Below, one piece after another: positions 42,325-50,940 of a stretch of DNA of 64,000 bases; the stretch's first letter is position 1; every line of letters starts with the position of its first letter. This stretch comes from an uncultured Selenomonadales bacterium. GTDB lineage: Bacteria > Bacillota > Negativicutes > DSM-1736 > Dendrosporobacteraceae. The stretch is from assembly GCA_946407015.1 (NCBI GenBank), contig CAMJML010000001.1:1-64000 (forward strand), given 5' to 3'. The notes under the pieces are model-generated. The model was not told the DNA's origin, did no database searches, and saw only the letters and a program-made list of their open reading frames with translations. A program made the translations under genes and the position numbers.

Positions 42325-43416
42325 ATGATGAAAGTCCTGGTTATAGGGGATCCGTTATTATCGTCCGAGAAGTTGAAACAAGCCGTCGTTTCTTCACTGG
42401 GTGACCGTGTTGAGGTTGTCTGCGTCGATTGGAAACCGGCGAATGATGAGGAGTTCTGGTATTTACGCAGTATGGTTGAAAAACATGGCCCCTCGGTTGG
42501 GAAACCTCCGGAGGAAATTTATGATCTTGTGGGTGATGTCCAGCTCATCATCACGCAGCATACCCCCATCAATGCAGAAATTATTGCGAGGGCCAAAGCG
42601 TGCGCAGCCATTGGGGTTTGCCGGGCAGGCGTAGAAAACATCGATGTGCAGGCAGCAACAGCGCAGCAGATTGCCGTGTTTAATACCATGGGCAGAAACG
42701 CTCAGGCGGTATCTGATTTTACGATCGGTCTGATGATTGCCGAAATGAGAAATATTGCCCGCTCCCATGCAGAACTGAAACAAGGGAATTGGAAGAAGCA
42801 ATACGCGAATGCTGACTTCGTCGGGGATTTATATGAGAAGACGATCGGCTTGGTGGGTTTTGGCTATATCGGCCAGGTGGTTGCGAAGAAGCTACAAGGC
42901 TTTGACGTGGACCTTTTGGTCTATGATCCTTATGCAAGCCAGGAAACTATTGAAAGCTGCGGCTGCAAAAAAGTATCCCTGGAGGAATTGTGCCGGCATT
43001 CCGATATGATCAGCATGCATGCACGCTTGTCGGAAGATACAAGAGGGCTAATCGGGGAAAAAGAGTTTGCCCTCATGAAGCCCACTGCGTATATCGTCAA
43101 TACTGCCCGCGCCGGATTGATTGACGAGCAGGCTTTGGTGAATGCCCTGAAAGAACAAAAAATAGGCGGGGCGGCCTTGGATGTGTTCTGGGTGGAACCG
43201 CCACCGCACGATCATCCACTTATCCGGCTTGATAATGTCACAATTACACCGCATTTGGCCGGCTCCACGAAAGATGCGTTTGGCCGGACTCCCTTTTTAT
43301 TGTTAGCCGAAATCAGACGCACCATTGTCGAGGGGAATCCCAGATGGGTGGTGAATCTTGGAGACCTTCCGGCTGAACTTAATGATCAGCTGGCTAAGTT
43401 CGCCAGTCAGCTATAG
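42325..43416 (+). CDS. D-isomer-specific 2-hydroxyacid dehydrogenase
   Basis: A 363-residue NAD-dependent dehydrogenase of the 2-hydroxyacid family (SerA/glycerate dehydrogenase-like). The Rossmann motif GLVGFGYIGQVVAKKL is at about residues 172-187, followed by VYDPYA. The catalytic Arg/Glu/His set is visible: NTARAGLIDEQAL (Arg), AALDVFWVEP (Glu), and TPHLAGST (His). AAGGAG (42314-42319) supports ATG 42325 or 42328. The N-terminal part differs from SerA (DWKPANDEEFWYLRS), so the substrate is likely a sugar-derived 2-hydroxy acid. Last gene of arm 1. Confidence 0.9.
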   Translation: MMKVLVIGDPLLSSEKLKQAVVSSLGDRVEVVCVDWKPANDEEFWYLRSMVEKHGPSVGKPPEEIYDLVGDVQLIITQHTPINAEIIARAKACAAIGVCRAGVENIDVQAATAQQIAVFNTMGRNAQAVSDFTIGLMIAEMRNIARSHAELKQGNWKKQYANADFVGDLYEKTIGLVGFGYIGQVVAKKLQGFDVDLLVYDPYASQETIESCGCKKVSLEELCRHSDMISMHARLSEDTRGLIGEKEFALMKPTAYIVNTARAGLIDEQALVNALKEQKIGGAALDVFWVEPPPHDHPLIRLDNVTITPHLAGSTKDAFGRTPFLLLAEIRRTIVEGNPRWVVNLGDLPAELNDQLAKFASQL

Positions 43417-43467
43417 GAACCGCACAATTTGAGACCATCGCTTAATTAGGAACGCTTTGAACGCAAA

Positions 43468-43507
43468 AAGACGCTATGCAACTAGCTACCTAGGCGCATG
43501 GCGTCTT
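43468..43507. terminator. bidirectional terminator between arm 1 and the DeoR gene
   Basis: AAGACGC-ATGC / GCAT-GCGTCTT stem with one mismatch, preceded by an A-run and followed by TGTATT, lying between convergent genes. Confidence 0.65.
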
Positions 43508-43528
43508 GTATTAAACCCTATAAGCGGA

Positions 43529-44284
43529 TTAAGGAGTGATGAGAGTCACTTGATTGGCGGTGAAAAAATCGGTGTATTCCTGAGGCGGCGCGCTATCCAT
43601 GACGATATAATCAAGCTCTTCCAGGTGGCAATAAGTCATGAGTGAGGCCACATTAATTTTGGTATGATCCACCAAAAGAACGGAAGTTGATCCTGTGTCA
43701 ATAATATGTTTTTTTATTTGATATTCAAACGGCGAAGCATTGGTAACGCCTTTGTTAATCGAAATACCGGTAGAACTTAAAAACGCTTTTGAAATATTAT
43801 AATGCTTTAAAAAATTAATGGTATTAATACCAATAAAGGAGTTCGCTCCGCGATAGAGTTCTCCCCCTGTGGAGATAACATTGACATTTGGATAAGGAAT
43901 AGAAGCCAAAATGATATTCAGGCTGTAGGTAACAATCGTGAGATTGCTTTTGGAAGCCAGATGCGGCATCATATGCATCGTTGTCGTCCCGGAATCAATA
44001 AAAATGACATCACCGTCATTGACCAGGTCACAGGCTAATTCGGCAATGATCCTTTTCTCTTTGGGGTTTTTCACTTTACGTGATGCAAACGGTTCGAGTT
44101 TATTCTTTTTCGTACTGACAATGCCGCCATGGACCTTTTTTACTGAGCCGCGTTTTTCCAGTTCGGCTACATCGCGGCGAATGGTATTTTTTGAGACATT
44201 AAACACTTCACATAGAGCATCCAGCGATATATTCCCGACCTCGTCAAGATATTTTTCGATTTCGTTTAGCCGGTGAAACTTCAT
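43529..44284 (-). CDS. DeoR/GlpR family repressor of the sugar locus
   Basis: A 251-residue regulator. Residues 1-55 hold the DeoR winged helix-turn-helix (EVGNISLDALCEVFNVSKNTI, RRDVAELEKRGSVKKVHGG), and residues 75-240 the sugar-phosphate isomerase-like sensor (FIDSGTTTMHMMPHL, TTYSLNIILAS, LSSTGISINKGVT, LLVDHTKIN). Such proteins release DNA when a phosphorylated sugar binds. The gene sits between the two arms, convergent to arm 1 and divergent from arm 2. A copy of the shared motif TTAACCAAAAATTA (reverse strand, 44304-44317) lies 20 bases before its start, so it probably represses itself as well. Confidence 0.92.
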   Translation of the reverse strand: MKFHRLNEIEKYLDEVGNISLDALCEVFNVSKNTIRRDVAELEKRGSVKKVHGGIVSTKKNKLEPFASRKVKNPKEKRIIAELACDLVNDGDVIFIDSGTTTMHMMPHLASKSNLTIVTYSLNIILASIPYPNVNVISTGGELYRGANSFIGINTINFLKHYNISKAFLSSTGISINKGVTNASPFEYQIKKHIIDTGSTSVLLVDHTKINVASLMTYCHLEELDYIVMDSAPPQEYTDFFTANQVTLITP

Positions 44285-44303
44285 CGGATACCTCCTGTGT
44301 GCA

Positions 44304-44317
44304 TAATTTTTGGTTAA
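44304..44317. promoter_or_regulatory. DeoR-type operator in front of arm 2
   Basis: TAATTTTTGGTTAA, whose reverse complement TTAACCAAAAATTA matches the arm-1 operator at 13 of 14 bases. A partial copy, GTTCCAAAAGAT, lies at 44451-44462, just after the arm-2 promoter. Confidence 0.6.
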
Positions 44318-44410
44318 TATTGTCGATTGTTCGTTGTAATCTATGATTAATTATTATATAAAACCTGATTTGATAATACAATACAAATTGCCAAATTAAT
44401 TAGGATATTA

Positions 44411-44439
44411 TTGACATTGATTACATGGAATAGTAAATT
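44411..44439 (+). promoter_or_regulatory. promoter of the sugar-locus arm 2
   Basis: TTGACA (44411-44416), 17 bases, TAAATT (44434-44439), in an AT-rich stretch 87 bases before the iron alcohol dehydrogenase gene. Confidence 0.55.
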
Positions 44440-44525
44440 ATTACTATAAAGTTCCAAAAGATGCCCAATATTATACCTAATAATTATCATTATATACCAG
44501 AAAATCAATTAAGGAGTGCTTCTTT

Positions 44526-45686
44526 ATGAGCTCAGTTTTCCTGATGCCGCCCAAAATGATCACAGGTTCAGGCGCGATTTCCAAGCTCTGCGAACACCTT
44601 CGTGGCAAAGGCAAGAAGGCATTCATTGTTACCGATGGTTCGATGATCAAGTTTAAAACGGCCGGCAAGTTGACCGCTATTTTAGAGCAAGCCGGAATCA
44701 CTTATGAAATTTATGCGGAAGTGAATGGTGAACCCACTGACGCTATCGTAGCAAAAGGGGTACAGCACTTTAAACAGGCAAAATGTGATTGTATTATTGC
44801 CTTGGGGGGCGGGAGTCCGATTGATGCTGCGAAAGCCATTGGTTTTATGGCCTCTAGCGGCGGCAAAATCCGTAGCTTTATGAAAACGGAAATTACCTCG
44901 CCTTTGCCCTATTTTGTAGCTATTCCGACAACGGCCGGAACGGGTTCGGAAGTGACTCAATTTACGATTATTACGGATACCGGCAAGAATGAAAAAATGC
45001 TGTTAAAAGGCCCTGCCCTCATTCCGCAGCTTGCGGTCATTGATCCGGACTTAACGCTGACCATTCCTCCCCACGTTACGGTTGCTACCGGTCTTGATGC
45101 GTTGACTCATGCGATTGAAGCATATACATCCCGCAAAGCACAAGCCTTAGCAGATAGTTTTGCCCTGTCGGCGATCAAGCGTATCTATCAGCACTTAGAA
45201 ACAGCCTACCGGGACGGAGGCAATCTAGAAGCTCGTCAGCAGTTGTCTTTGGCAGCCTTAGAAGCGGGAATTGCCTTTAATAACTCGTCTGTGACCCTGG
45301 TCCATGGGATGAGCCGGCCTATTGGCGCATTATTTCATATCGCCCACGGTGTATCCAATGCCCTGCTGCTTACACGCTGCCTGGAATTCCTAGTGCCGGG
45401 AAATCCGGCAAGATTTGCAAAAATTGCCGATGTCATGGGGATCACCGGACCAGGCCGGTCGGAAGAGGAGGCCTGCAATGCACTGCTGCGGGACCTTGAC
45501 CACTTCTGCAAAGTACTAAAAGTACCGGCGCTGCCAGACCTGCAAGTAGAAAAGCGTCAGTTTTATAATCACTTGACTAAAATGGCTGAAGATGCATTAG
45601 CGAGCGGCAGTCCCGCGAACGCATTTCGTATTCCGGGTCAACAAGATATTATGGATATTTATCAGAAACTATGGCCGGATCATTAA
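44526..45686 (+). CDS. iron-containing alcohol dehydrogenase
   Basis: A 386-residue NAD(P)-dependent group III alcohol dehydrogenase. The nucleotide loop GGGSPIDAAKAIG (about residues 95-107) and PTTAGTGSEVT are present. The iron ligands appear in GLDALTHAIEAY (Asp and His, about 190-201) and in VHGMSRPIGALFHIAHG (two His, about 261-277). The family oxidises or reduces butanol, 1,3-propanediol, lactaldehyde or sugar-alcohol type substrates. AAGGAG stands 8 bases before ATG 44526. It is the first gene of arm 2, and its substrate in this pathway is unknown; a hydroxyl or aldehyde group on the catabolised sugar is likely. Confidence 0.93.
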   Translation: MSSVFLMPPKMITGSGAISKLCEHLRGKGKKAFIVTDGSMIKFKTAGKLTAILEQAGITYEIYAEVNGEPTDAIVAKGVQHFKQAKCDCIIALGGGSPIDAAKAIGFMASSGGKIRSFMKTEITSPLPYFVAIPTTAGTGSEVTQFTIITDTGKNEKMLLKGPALIPQLAVIDPDLTLTIPPHVTVATGLDALTHAIEAYTSRKAQALADSFALSAIKRIYQHLETAYRDGGNLEARQQLSLAALEAGIAFNNSSVTLVHGMSRPIGALFHIAHGVSNALLLTRCLEFLVPGNPARFAKIADVMGITGPGRSEEEACNALLRDLDHFCKVLKVPALPDLQVEKRQFYNHLTKMAEDALASGSPANAFRIPGQQDIMDIYQKLWPDH

Positions 45687-45851
45687 GGATTCAGTCATTT
45701 TCGGTAAAGGTGAAACAGTCATAAGAAGTATGATGACGATAGAGCGTATCTTTTTAATTGATGTACTTTGGGACACAAGCACAAAACTTCAATGTGTTGG
45801 ATTGGTGCTAAGACAGGTAAGTTTTGAGCCTAAAATAAGGAGTGAAGTACA

Positions 45852-46907
45852 ATGGCAAAAATGAAAGTTGTGATCATCGAGGATGTAAAAAAGCTGGCCG
45901 TGAGAGAGATGGAGATTCCAACAGTGGGTGCTGGTGAAGCCCTGGTGAAAATTCACCAGAGCAATATTTGCACAACCGACTGGCAGACCTGGGCAGGCTT
46001 AAGAGCGTCTCAGGGGAGAAAGTTCCCCTGGCCTCCCGGGCATGAAATGGCTGGGGAAATCGTTGAATTAGGAGAAAACGCCCGTCCCGATCTTCAAGCC
46101 GGCATGAGAGTGACGTTTCTTCCCCAAGGTTCTTTGGGGTGTGGCGAATGTCACTTTTGCCGGAAAGGCCATAATAGCCGTTGTGTGAACAAACCGCCGC
46201 AAATCACTCGTGAGGGGATTACGGGTTACTTTGGTATGGCTCAGTATGTGCTCTATCCGACAAGCAGATTGTTTAAGATGGATGATTCGCTTCCTTATGA
46301 GGAAGCCGGCTATCTGGAGCCTCTGGCCACGGCGGTTCATGGTGTACGACGGCTTCGTGTCACGACCGGGGATCATGTCCTGGTCATCGGTGCCGGCAAC
46401 CTAGGCTTGGTGAATGCCCAGGTGGCGAGAGCGTATGGCGGCCGGGTCATGGTCAGTGAAATTGACAGCAGCCGTTGTAAGCTCAGTGAAAGCTATGGTT
46501 TTAAAACAGTAAACCCAAATCAGGAAAATTTAGCCGCTGCCGTGGCTGAGTTTACGGATGGGATCGGTATGGATGCCGTTATTGTGGCCGCAGGTGTCAC
46601 GGCGGCGAATGACCAGGCCTTAGCGTCGATTGCCCCGATGGGAAGGATTTTGCTGTTTGCTGCCGGATATCCAAGTCCGGAGTTAAAGGTTGATTCAAAT
46701 CATATTCACTACAAAGAACATGAACTGATCGGAACGTATCTGGCCGATATCGTTGACTTCCAGCTTGCAGCAAAACTGCTTAACAGCAAAACGGTCAAGG
46801 TGGATAAGCTCATTTCCTATAAGGTGCCGGTAGACCAGGCTGAAAAGGCGTTCGAACTGGCCGCGACACCGGGAAATTACCGGGTTTCCATTAGCATGTG
46901 GGAATAA
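45852..46907 (+). CDS. zinc-dependent medium-chain dehydrogenase
   Basis: A 351-residue MDR-family dehydrogenase, related to sorbitol and threonine dehydrogenases. The structural zinc site is CGECHFCRKGHNSRC (four Cys, about residues 98-112). The catalytic zinc site has C39 in NICTTDW, H61 in PPGHEMAG and E150 in GYLEPLATAV. The nucleotide motif GAGNLGLVNAQVA follows near 178. AAGGAGTGA precedes the ATG. The gene lies 165 bases after the iron dehydrogenase gene on the same strand; no terminator is seen between them. It would oxidise a polyol or sugar-acid hydroxyl group with NAD(P). Confidence 0.9.
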   Translation: MAKMKVVIIEDVKKLAVREMEIPTVGAGEALVKIHQSNICTTDWQTWAGLRASQGRKFPWPPGHEMAGEIVELGENARPDLQAGMRVTFLPQGSLGCGECHFCRKGHNSRCVNKPPQITREGITGYFGMAQYVLYPTSRLFKMDDSLPYEEAGYLEPLATAVHGVRRLRVTTGDHVLVIGAGNLGLVNAQVARAYGGRVMVSEIDSSRCKLSESYGFKTVNPNQENLAAAVAEFTDGIGMDAVIVAAGVTAANDQALASIAPMGRILLFAAGYPSPELKVDSNHIHYKEHELIGTYLADIVDFQLAAKLLNSKTVKVDKLISYKVPVDQAEKAFELAATPGNYRVSISMWE

Positions 46908-47056
46908 AGCGGATCATACAGACGATTCATCATGACCTAGCCTTTAACGGGAGTCCGCTGCATTCCTTAGTGGATAAAGGCCAAATGCTTGTATGCGAAG
47001 CAAAGGGAGCGCGATAAATGAGCGCACTGGAAGCATAGAAGATCGGGGGAAACAAG

Positions 47057-48592
47057 ATGAAAAATATGATTGGGATCGATATCGGGACCACCGGATGCCG
47101 TGCGGCCATTTACCGTGAGGATGGGAAACTGCAAGCCGCGGATTCTGTGGAATACCCGCTGTTAGCACCCTTTCCCATGTGGGCTGAGCAGAACCCGGAG
47201 GAGATTTATCAGGGTGTGCTTACCGTTGTGGCCAATGCTGTTAGGCAGGCCAATTTGCCAGCCAATGAGCTTGCCGGAATCTGCTTCAGTTCGGTATTTC
47301 ATAGCATGCTGCCGGTTGATGAGCAGGGGGAAGCGTTATATCCGCTATTAACCTGGGCAGATATGCGCAGCCAGGTCTATACAGATAAAATTAAACGCGA
47401 ATATGATGCACAGGAATTTTACCGTAAGACGGGCTGTCCGGTACATCCGATGTCCCCGTTTGCCAAGATACTCTGGTTCCGTTATGAACGGCCTGATATC
47501 TATAAGCAAACTCCGAAATACATATCCATCAAAAGCTATATCCTGTATCGCTTTTTCAATAAATTTATGGAAGATAAATCGCTGGCTTCGGGAACAGGCA
47601 TTTACAATCTTCATACCCTTCAATGGGACCCGGAGCTGATGAATGTTGCAGGGATTGATGAAAACCAGTTGGGGACCGTCGTCTCCACAACTCACATAGA
47701 GGCTGGCATGAACCCAAGAATTGCTGCAAGATTGGGGATAAACGCCGATACGCCGGTGGTGGTTGGGGCCGGTGACGGCGTGTTGTCGGCCCTGGGAGCC
47801 GGTGTGGTAAACCCCGGTCAGCTGATCTCCATGATTGGCACAAGTGGTGCGGTTCGTGTTGTGGCGGATAAGCCGCGTGTGGACGAAAAAGGCCGTACCA
47901 TGTGCTATAACCTGACCGATGACTGCTGGTTTATTATTGGTGCGATTAACAATGGCGGGATTGCCCAGCGGTGGGTCAGGGATAAACTGGCCTCCGGCGA
48001 GCAGTTGATTGCGGAAAAGCTCGGTCTTGATCCCTATGAAATACTAAGTCAATATGCAGCCAAGAAACCTGCAGGGTCAGATGGCTTAATTATGGTCCCC
48101 TTTTTTGCCGGTGAACGCGCGCCCTATTGGAATGCGAATGCGCGGGGTGTGTTATTTGGCTTGAATCTGAGTCACGGAAAACGGCACATCGTGAGGGCGA
48201 CGCTGGAGGGCATCATTTACCGGATGTTTAGTGTTTATAAGGCCCTCGATGAAGTAGCCGGCCCTATTCATGAGATTCGGGTGGGTGGCAGCTTCGTTCG
48301 TTCTAAACTGTGGGTCCAAATTATGGCGGACGTATTTGGGCGGGACATTGCGGTACCTGAAGAGCCCGCAGGGTCGTCGGCATTTGGAGCCGCTGTGTTA
48401 GGAATGCATGCGCTTGGGATCATGAAAAAGATCAGCGATATCAGCGGTTTTATTCATATTGCCGAGGACTACCGGCCGGATTTAGAAAGACACCAGCGTT
48501 ATCAACGGCTGCATGGTATTTATGAACGGATCTATTGGAATCTGCAAAAGGAATTTGAAGAAATCGCAGAAATACAACGCACCTGGAAATAA
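47057..48592 (+). CDS. FGGY-family kinase, gluconokinase-like
   Basis: A 511-residue FGGY kinase that looks like GntK-type gluconokinases. IGIDIGTTGCRAAIY (residues 5-19) is the phosphate-1 loop; TWADMRSQ near 99 is typical for gluconokinases; GAGDGVLSALGAG near 238 carries the catalytic Asp; IGTSGAVRV and GGSFVRSKLWVQIMADVFG are the ATP-binding blocks. The C-terminal PAGSSAFGAAVLGMHALG is normal. GATCGGGGG precedes ATG 47057. Third gene of arm 2, 150 bases after the zinc dehydrogenase. With arm 1 there are three sugar kinases in the locus, so it likely handles more than one intermediate. Confidence 0.9.
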   Translation: MKNMIGIDIGTTGCRAAIYREDGKLQAADSVEYPLLAPFPMWAEQNPEEIYQGVLTVVANAVRQANLPANELAGICFSSVFHSMLPVDEQGEALYPLLTWADMRSQVYTDKIKREYDAQEFYRKTGCPVHPMSPFAKILWFRYERPDIYKQTPKYISIKSYILYRFFNKFMEDKSLASGTGIYNLHTLQWDPELMNVAGIDENQLGTVVSTTHIEAGMNPRIAARLGINADTPVVVGAGDGVLSALGAGVVNPGQLISMIGTSGAVRVVADKPRVDEKGRTMCYNLTDDCWFIIGAINNGGIAQRWVRDKLASGEQLIAEKLGLDPYEILSQYAAKKPAGSDGLIMVPFFAGERAPYWNANARGVLFGLNLSHGKRHIVRATLEGIIYRMFSVYKALDEVAGPIHEIRVGGSFVRSKLWVQIMADVFGRDIAVPEEPAGSSAFGAAVLGMHALGIMKKISDISGFIHIAEDYRPDLERHQRYQRLHGIYERIYWNLQKEFEEIAEIQRTWK

Positions 48593-48954
48593 GGCTGATA
48601 ATCTGGTTACGATATGGCTATCATCAGAGATGAATGAATAGCCGAACGAAATCATGGCTTTCCTTAATAAGCATTTTCGTAAAAATATAGAACAATAGTC
48701 ACGAAGGCAAGGCATCCAGTGATGACAATGGATGCCTTGCCTTTGCCCTTTTCGTCTGGTTTTCGCGGGTTCATCAATCGGTTTTTGACCCAGGGACGCT
48801 TCTTTTTGTTCATAAAAATTCAAGAAACTAATATTGACAATTTTTCTGCAGATGCCCCTATTGTAATAATACGTTCAACAATAGGAGGTAAAACGAGGTC
48901 ACATTGCATCCAATGTAAACAATAGCTTTCTTGTAAATGAATAGCAGTTTATCA
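48593..48954. other. 362-base gene-free region after the sugar locus
   Basis: Holds the arm-2 terminator (48704-48743), then a TTGACA (48834-48839), an inverted repeat CCTATTG (48857-48863) / CAATAGG (48879-48885) and a Shine-Dalgarno-like AGGAGGT at 48884-48890 with no start codon leading to a real frame. The remnants look like the front end of a lost gene; nothing else is seen. Confidence 0.4.
48704..48743 (+). terminator. terminator of arm 2
   Basis: AAGGCAAGGCATCCA / TGGATGCCTTGCCTT, 15-bp perfect stem with a 10-base loop, followed by TGCCCTTTTC. Confidence 0.85.
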
Positions 48955-49395
48955 TTAAGCCATTTTATTTATAATTTGCTGCAGCTCCCTGATCGCATGA
49001 TTGAGTCGCAACACAGCTTGTTCATCTAAATGTTCAATTTTCTTCGCTAATAGTCTCATTGTTTTTTCTTTGACATTCTCGCACATGTTCAAGCCAGACG
49101 GGGTTATGCCTATGCGGATCATTCTCCTGTCGGCGTTATCGTATTCTCTTTGGACAAAGCCTTCTGAAACCAGCTTATCAATAATCGGTGTCATCTGTTG
49201 CTTGGACATAAGCATTTCCTGGGAAAGTTCTGTCATCGTAGCTTTTTTCTCCCTTAGAATGACCAATACGTGAACTTGGGTCGAACTGAGAATCGTTTTA
49301 AATTGTTGTTCAATAGGTCTTACAAACTCTTTATCAAGGAGAGGAATTAAATGAAACAACATTTCAGCAGTTTTTGCGCGATCCAAATCAAGCAC
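48955..49395 (-). CDS. MarR family transcriptional regulator
   Basis: A 146-residue MarR regulator: winged helix-turn-helix at about residues 40-110 (ATMTELSQEMLMSKQQMTPI, IDKLVSEGFVQREYDNADRR) and helical dimer ends. The wing motif DNADRRMIRIGIT is typical. ATG 49395, with AAGGAGTGCTT upstream. It is divergent from the TolC-MFP-RND operon; two perfect inverted repeats lie between (49431-49478 and 49486-49512), so it very likely represses the pump operon and itself, and would be released by pump substrates. Confidence 0.92.
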   Translation of the reverse strand: MLDLDRAKTAEMLFHLIPLLDKEFVRPIEQQFKTILSSTQVHVLVILREKKATMTELSQEMLMSKQQMTPIIDKLVSEGFVQREYDNADRRMIRIGITPSGLNMCENVKEKTMRLLAKKIEHLDEQAVLRLNHAIRELQQIINKMA

Positions 49396-49430
49396 TCCTT
49401 ATTCTTTATTGACAGTATGTCAACAATAGC

Positions 49431-49512
49431 TTAACATATATTTATAGTAAATAAAAGTTTACTATAAATATATGTTAAATATAAGTAAACATTAATAGTT
49501 TATTAATGTTTA
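49431..49512. promoter_or_regulatory. two large inverted repeats, likely MarR operators
   Basis: Repeat A: arms 49431-49451 and 49458-49478, 21 bp, perfect, 6-base loop. Repeat B: TAAACATTAATA (49486-49497) and TATTAATGTTTA (49501-49512), perfect, 3-base loop. The centres are 44-45 bases apart, close to four helical turns. The region is almost pure AT, as for many MarR sites, and lies between the MarR gene and the pump operon. Confidence 0.7.
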
Positions 49513-49622
49513 TAGTATATCATGAGGATGAATACAAGCCAAGTTCACATCCGAACACTGCAATTGAGCGGATGGAAATCGCTATAGTTCACAAGCAGAA
49601 TAAATTTTCAGGAGGTTTTAGT

Positions 49623-50918
49623 ATGAAGAGATACATGGGCCATTTTCTGGTTCTTATGGCTGTCGCCATGGTCATGACAGTAACCCCGCCGGTATTGGCC
49701 ACGGCGATGGAGTTATCGGTAGAAGACAGTATTGCCTTGGCCTTACAGAATAACTATGATTTCAAATATGCGAAATCGGCCAGGGAAAAATCTTATTGGG
49801 CTTTGGAGTCAGCCAGGAAAAACAAAGGACTGTCCCTTGATTTTACTCACACCGACCAGCGATATAACACGCCGCCGGCGGAGACCGGAACCGCTACATA
49901 TGAATATACGACAAATTTTGAGAACCAGATCGCGCTTACAGTACCGTTGTATTCGGGCGGGAAGCTGGAAAATCAAATCAAACAGGCTGCACTGGATCTA
50001 AAGGTGGCAGATCTGGAGGTAGAGGCTGCTAAAAAACAACTGAAGCTGACCGTGGTGTCGAATTATCTTGCCGCGCTGGAATACCGGAATGAAGTCCGGG
50101 TGAATCAGGAGACGGTCCGGAACTATGAAGAACACTTGGCACTGGTTAAGGATAAATTCGAACTGGGCCTGGTAGCGAAGACCGATGTGCTGTCAAGCCA
50201 GGTGGATCTGGCCAGCGCTCAGGATAATTTGGTAAAAGCCAACAATAATTATATCAATGCCGTCGCTGCTCTGAACAATGTGATTGGCTTGCCTCATATT
50301 ACCGAGGTTACGCTAAAAGATGAGTTTGTTTACGAGAAATATCCCAAAACGCTGGAAGAATGCCTTCAGTATGCTGTGGAGCACCGGCCCGAACTCGTGC
50401 AATATGAGGCCAAAATTGCCAGTGCCAATTATGATGTGGATATCGCCAAAAGCGGCCGGCGGCCGACGGTTGATCTGACTGCCGCGCAGGGCTGGTATGA
50501 CAGCCAGCTCATTGGCTCGAAAAATAGCAATTGGTTAGTCAAATTAACGACATCAATCAATCTATTTGATACCGGCTTGACGGATGCTAACGTCAAGCAG
50601 GCCCGGCATAATGTGGATATGGTGCTGAGTAAGGCTGATCAGCAGCGGGATACCATCCTGTTGAATGTGCGGGAGTATTATCTGAGCATGCAGGAAGACG
50701 AGAAGCGGATTGATTCCAATAAAGTATCTGTCCATTATGCCGAAGAAAGTCTCATGATCCAGAAAGTCCGCTATGAGGCCGGAGTTGGAACTAACCTTGA
50801 TTTGCGTGATGCCGTGTTAGCGCTGGACTCTGCCCAAAAGGATTACATTCAGGCCTTGTATGATTACAATCTGAACAAAGTTAAGCTGGAACAGGCCATG
50901 GGCTTACCGGTACAGTAG
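49623..50918 (+). CDS. TolC family outer membrane efflux protein
   Basis: A 431-residue outer-membrane factor. ATG 49623 is chosen for CAGGAGG (49609-49615); the longer frame from 49506 adds residues with no ribosome site. Residues 1-27 are a signal peptide (MKRYMGHFLVLMAVAMVMTVTPPVLATA). The rest has the two related TolC halves, with long coiled helices such as LDLKVADLEVEAAKKQLKLTVVSN and GLVAKTDVLSSQVDLASAQDNL, and the second-half counterpart YEAGVGTNLDLRDAVLALDSAQKDY. It makes the outer-membrane duct of the tripartite pump, so the organism must have an outer membrane. The MFP and RND genes follow. Confidence 0.92.
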   Translation: MKRYMGHFLVLMAVAMVMTVTPPVLATAMELSVEDSIALALQNNYDFKYAKSAREKSYWALESARKNKGLSLDFTHTDQRYNTPPAETGTATYEYTTNFENQIALTVPLYSGGKLENQIKQAALDLKVADLEVEAAKKQLKLTVVSNYLAALEYRNEVRVNQETVRNYEEHLALVKDKFELGLVAKTDVLSSQVDLASAQDNLVKANNNYINAVAALNNVIGLPHITEVTLKDEFVYEKYPKTLEECLQYAVEHRPELVQYEAKIASANYDVDIAKSGRRPTVDLTAAQGWYDSQLIGSKNSNWLVKLTTSINLFDTGLTDANVKQARHNVDMVLSKADQQRDTILLNVREYYLSMQEDEKRIDSNKVSVHYAEESLMIQKVRYEAGVGTNLDLRDAVLALDSAQKDYIQALYDYNLNKVKLEQAMGLPVQ

Positions 50919-50940
50919 CCAGGCAAGGGAGGAAAGAAAA

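Noticed and set aside
44466-44500. Weak Fur-box-like run near the arm-2 start (AATAATTATCATTAT)
   Set aside because: Only one half matches the 7-1-7 pattern; expected by chance in such AT-rich DNA.
48719-48925. 68-codon frame after arm 2
   Set aside because: Starts inside the terminator hairpin, without a ribosome site or recognisable product.
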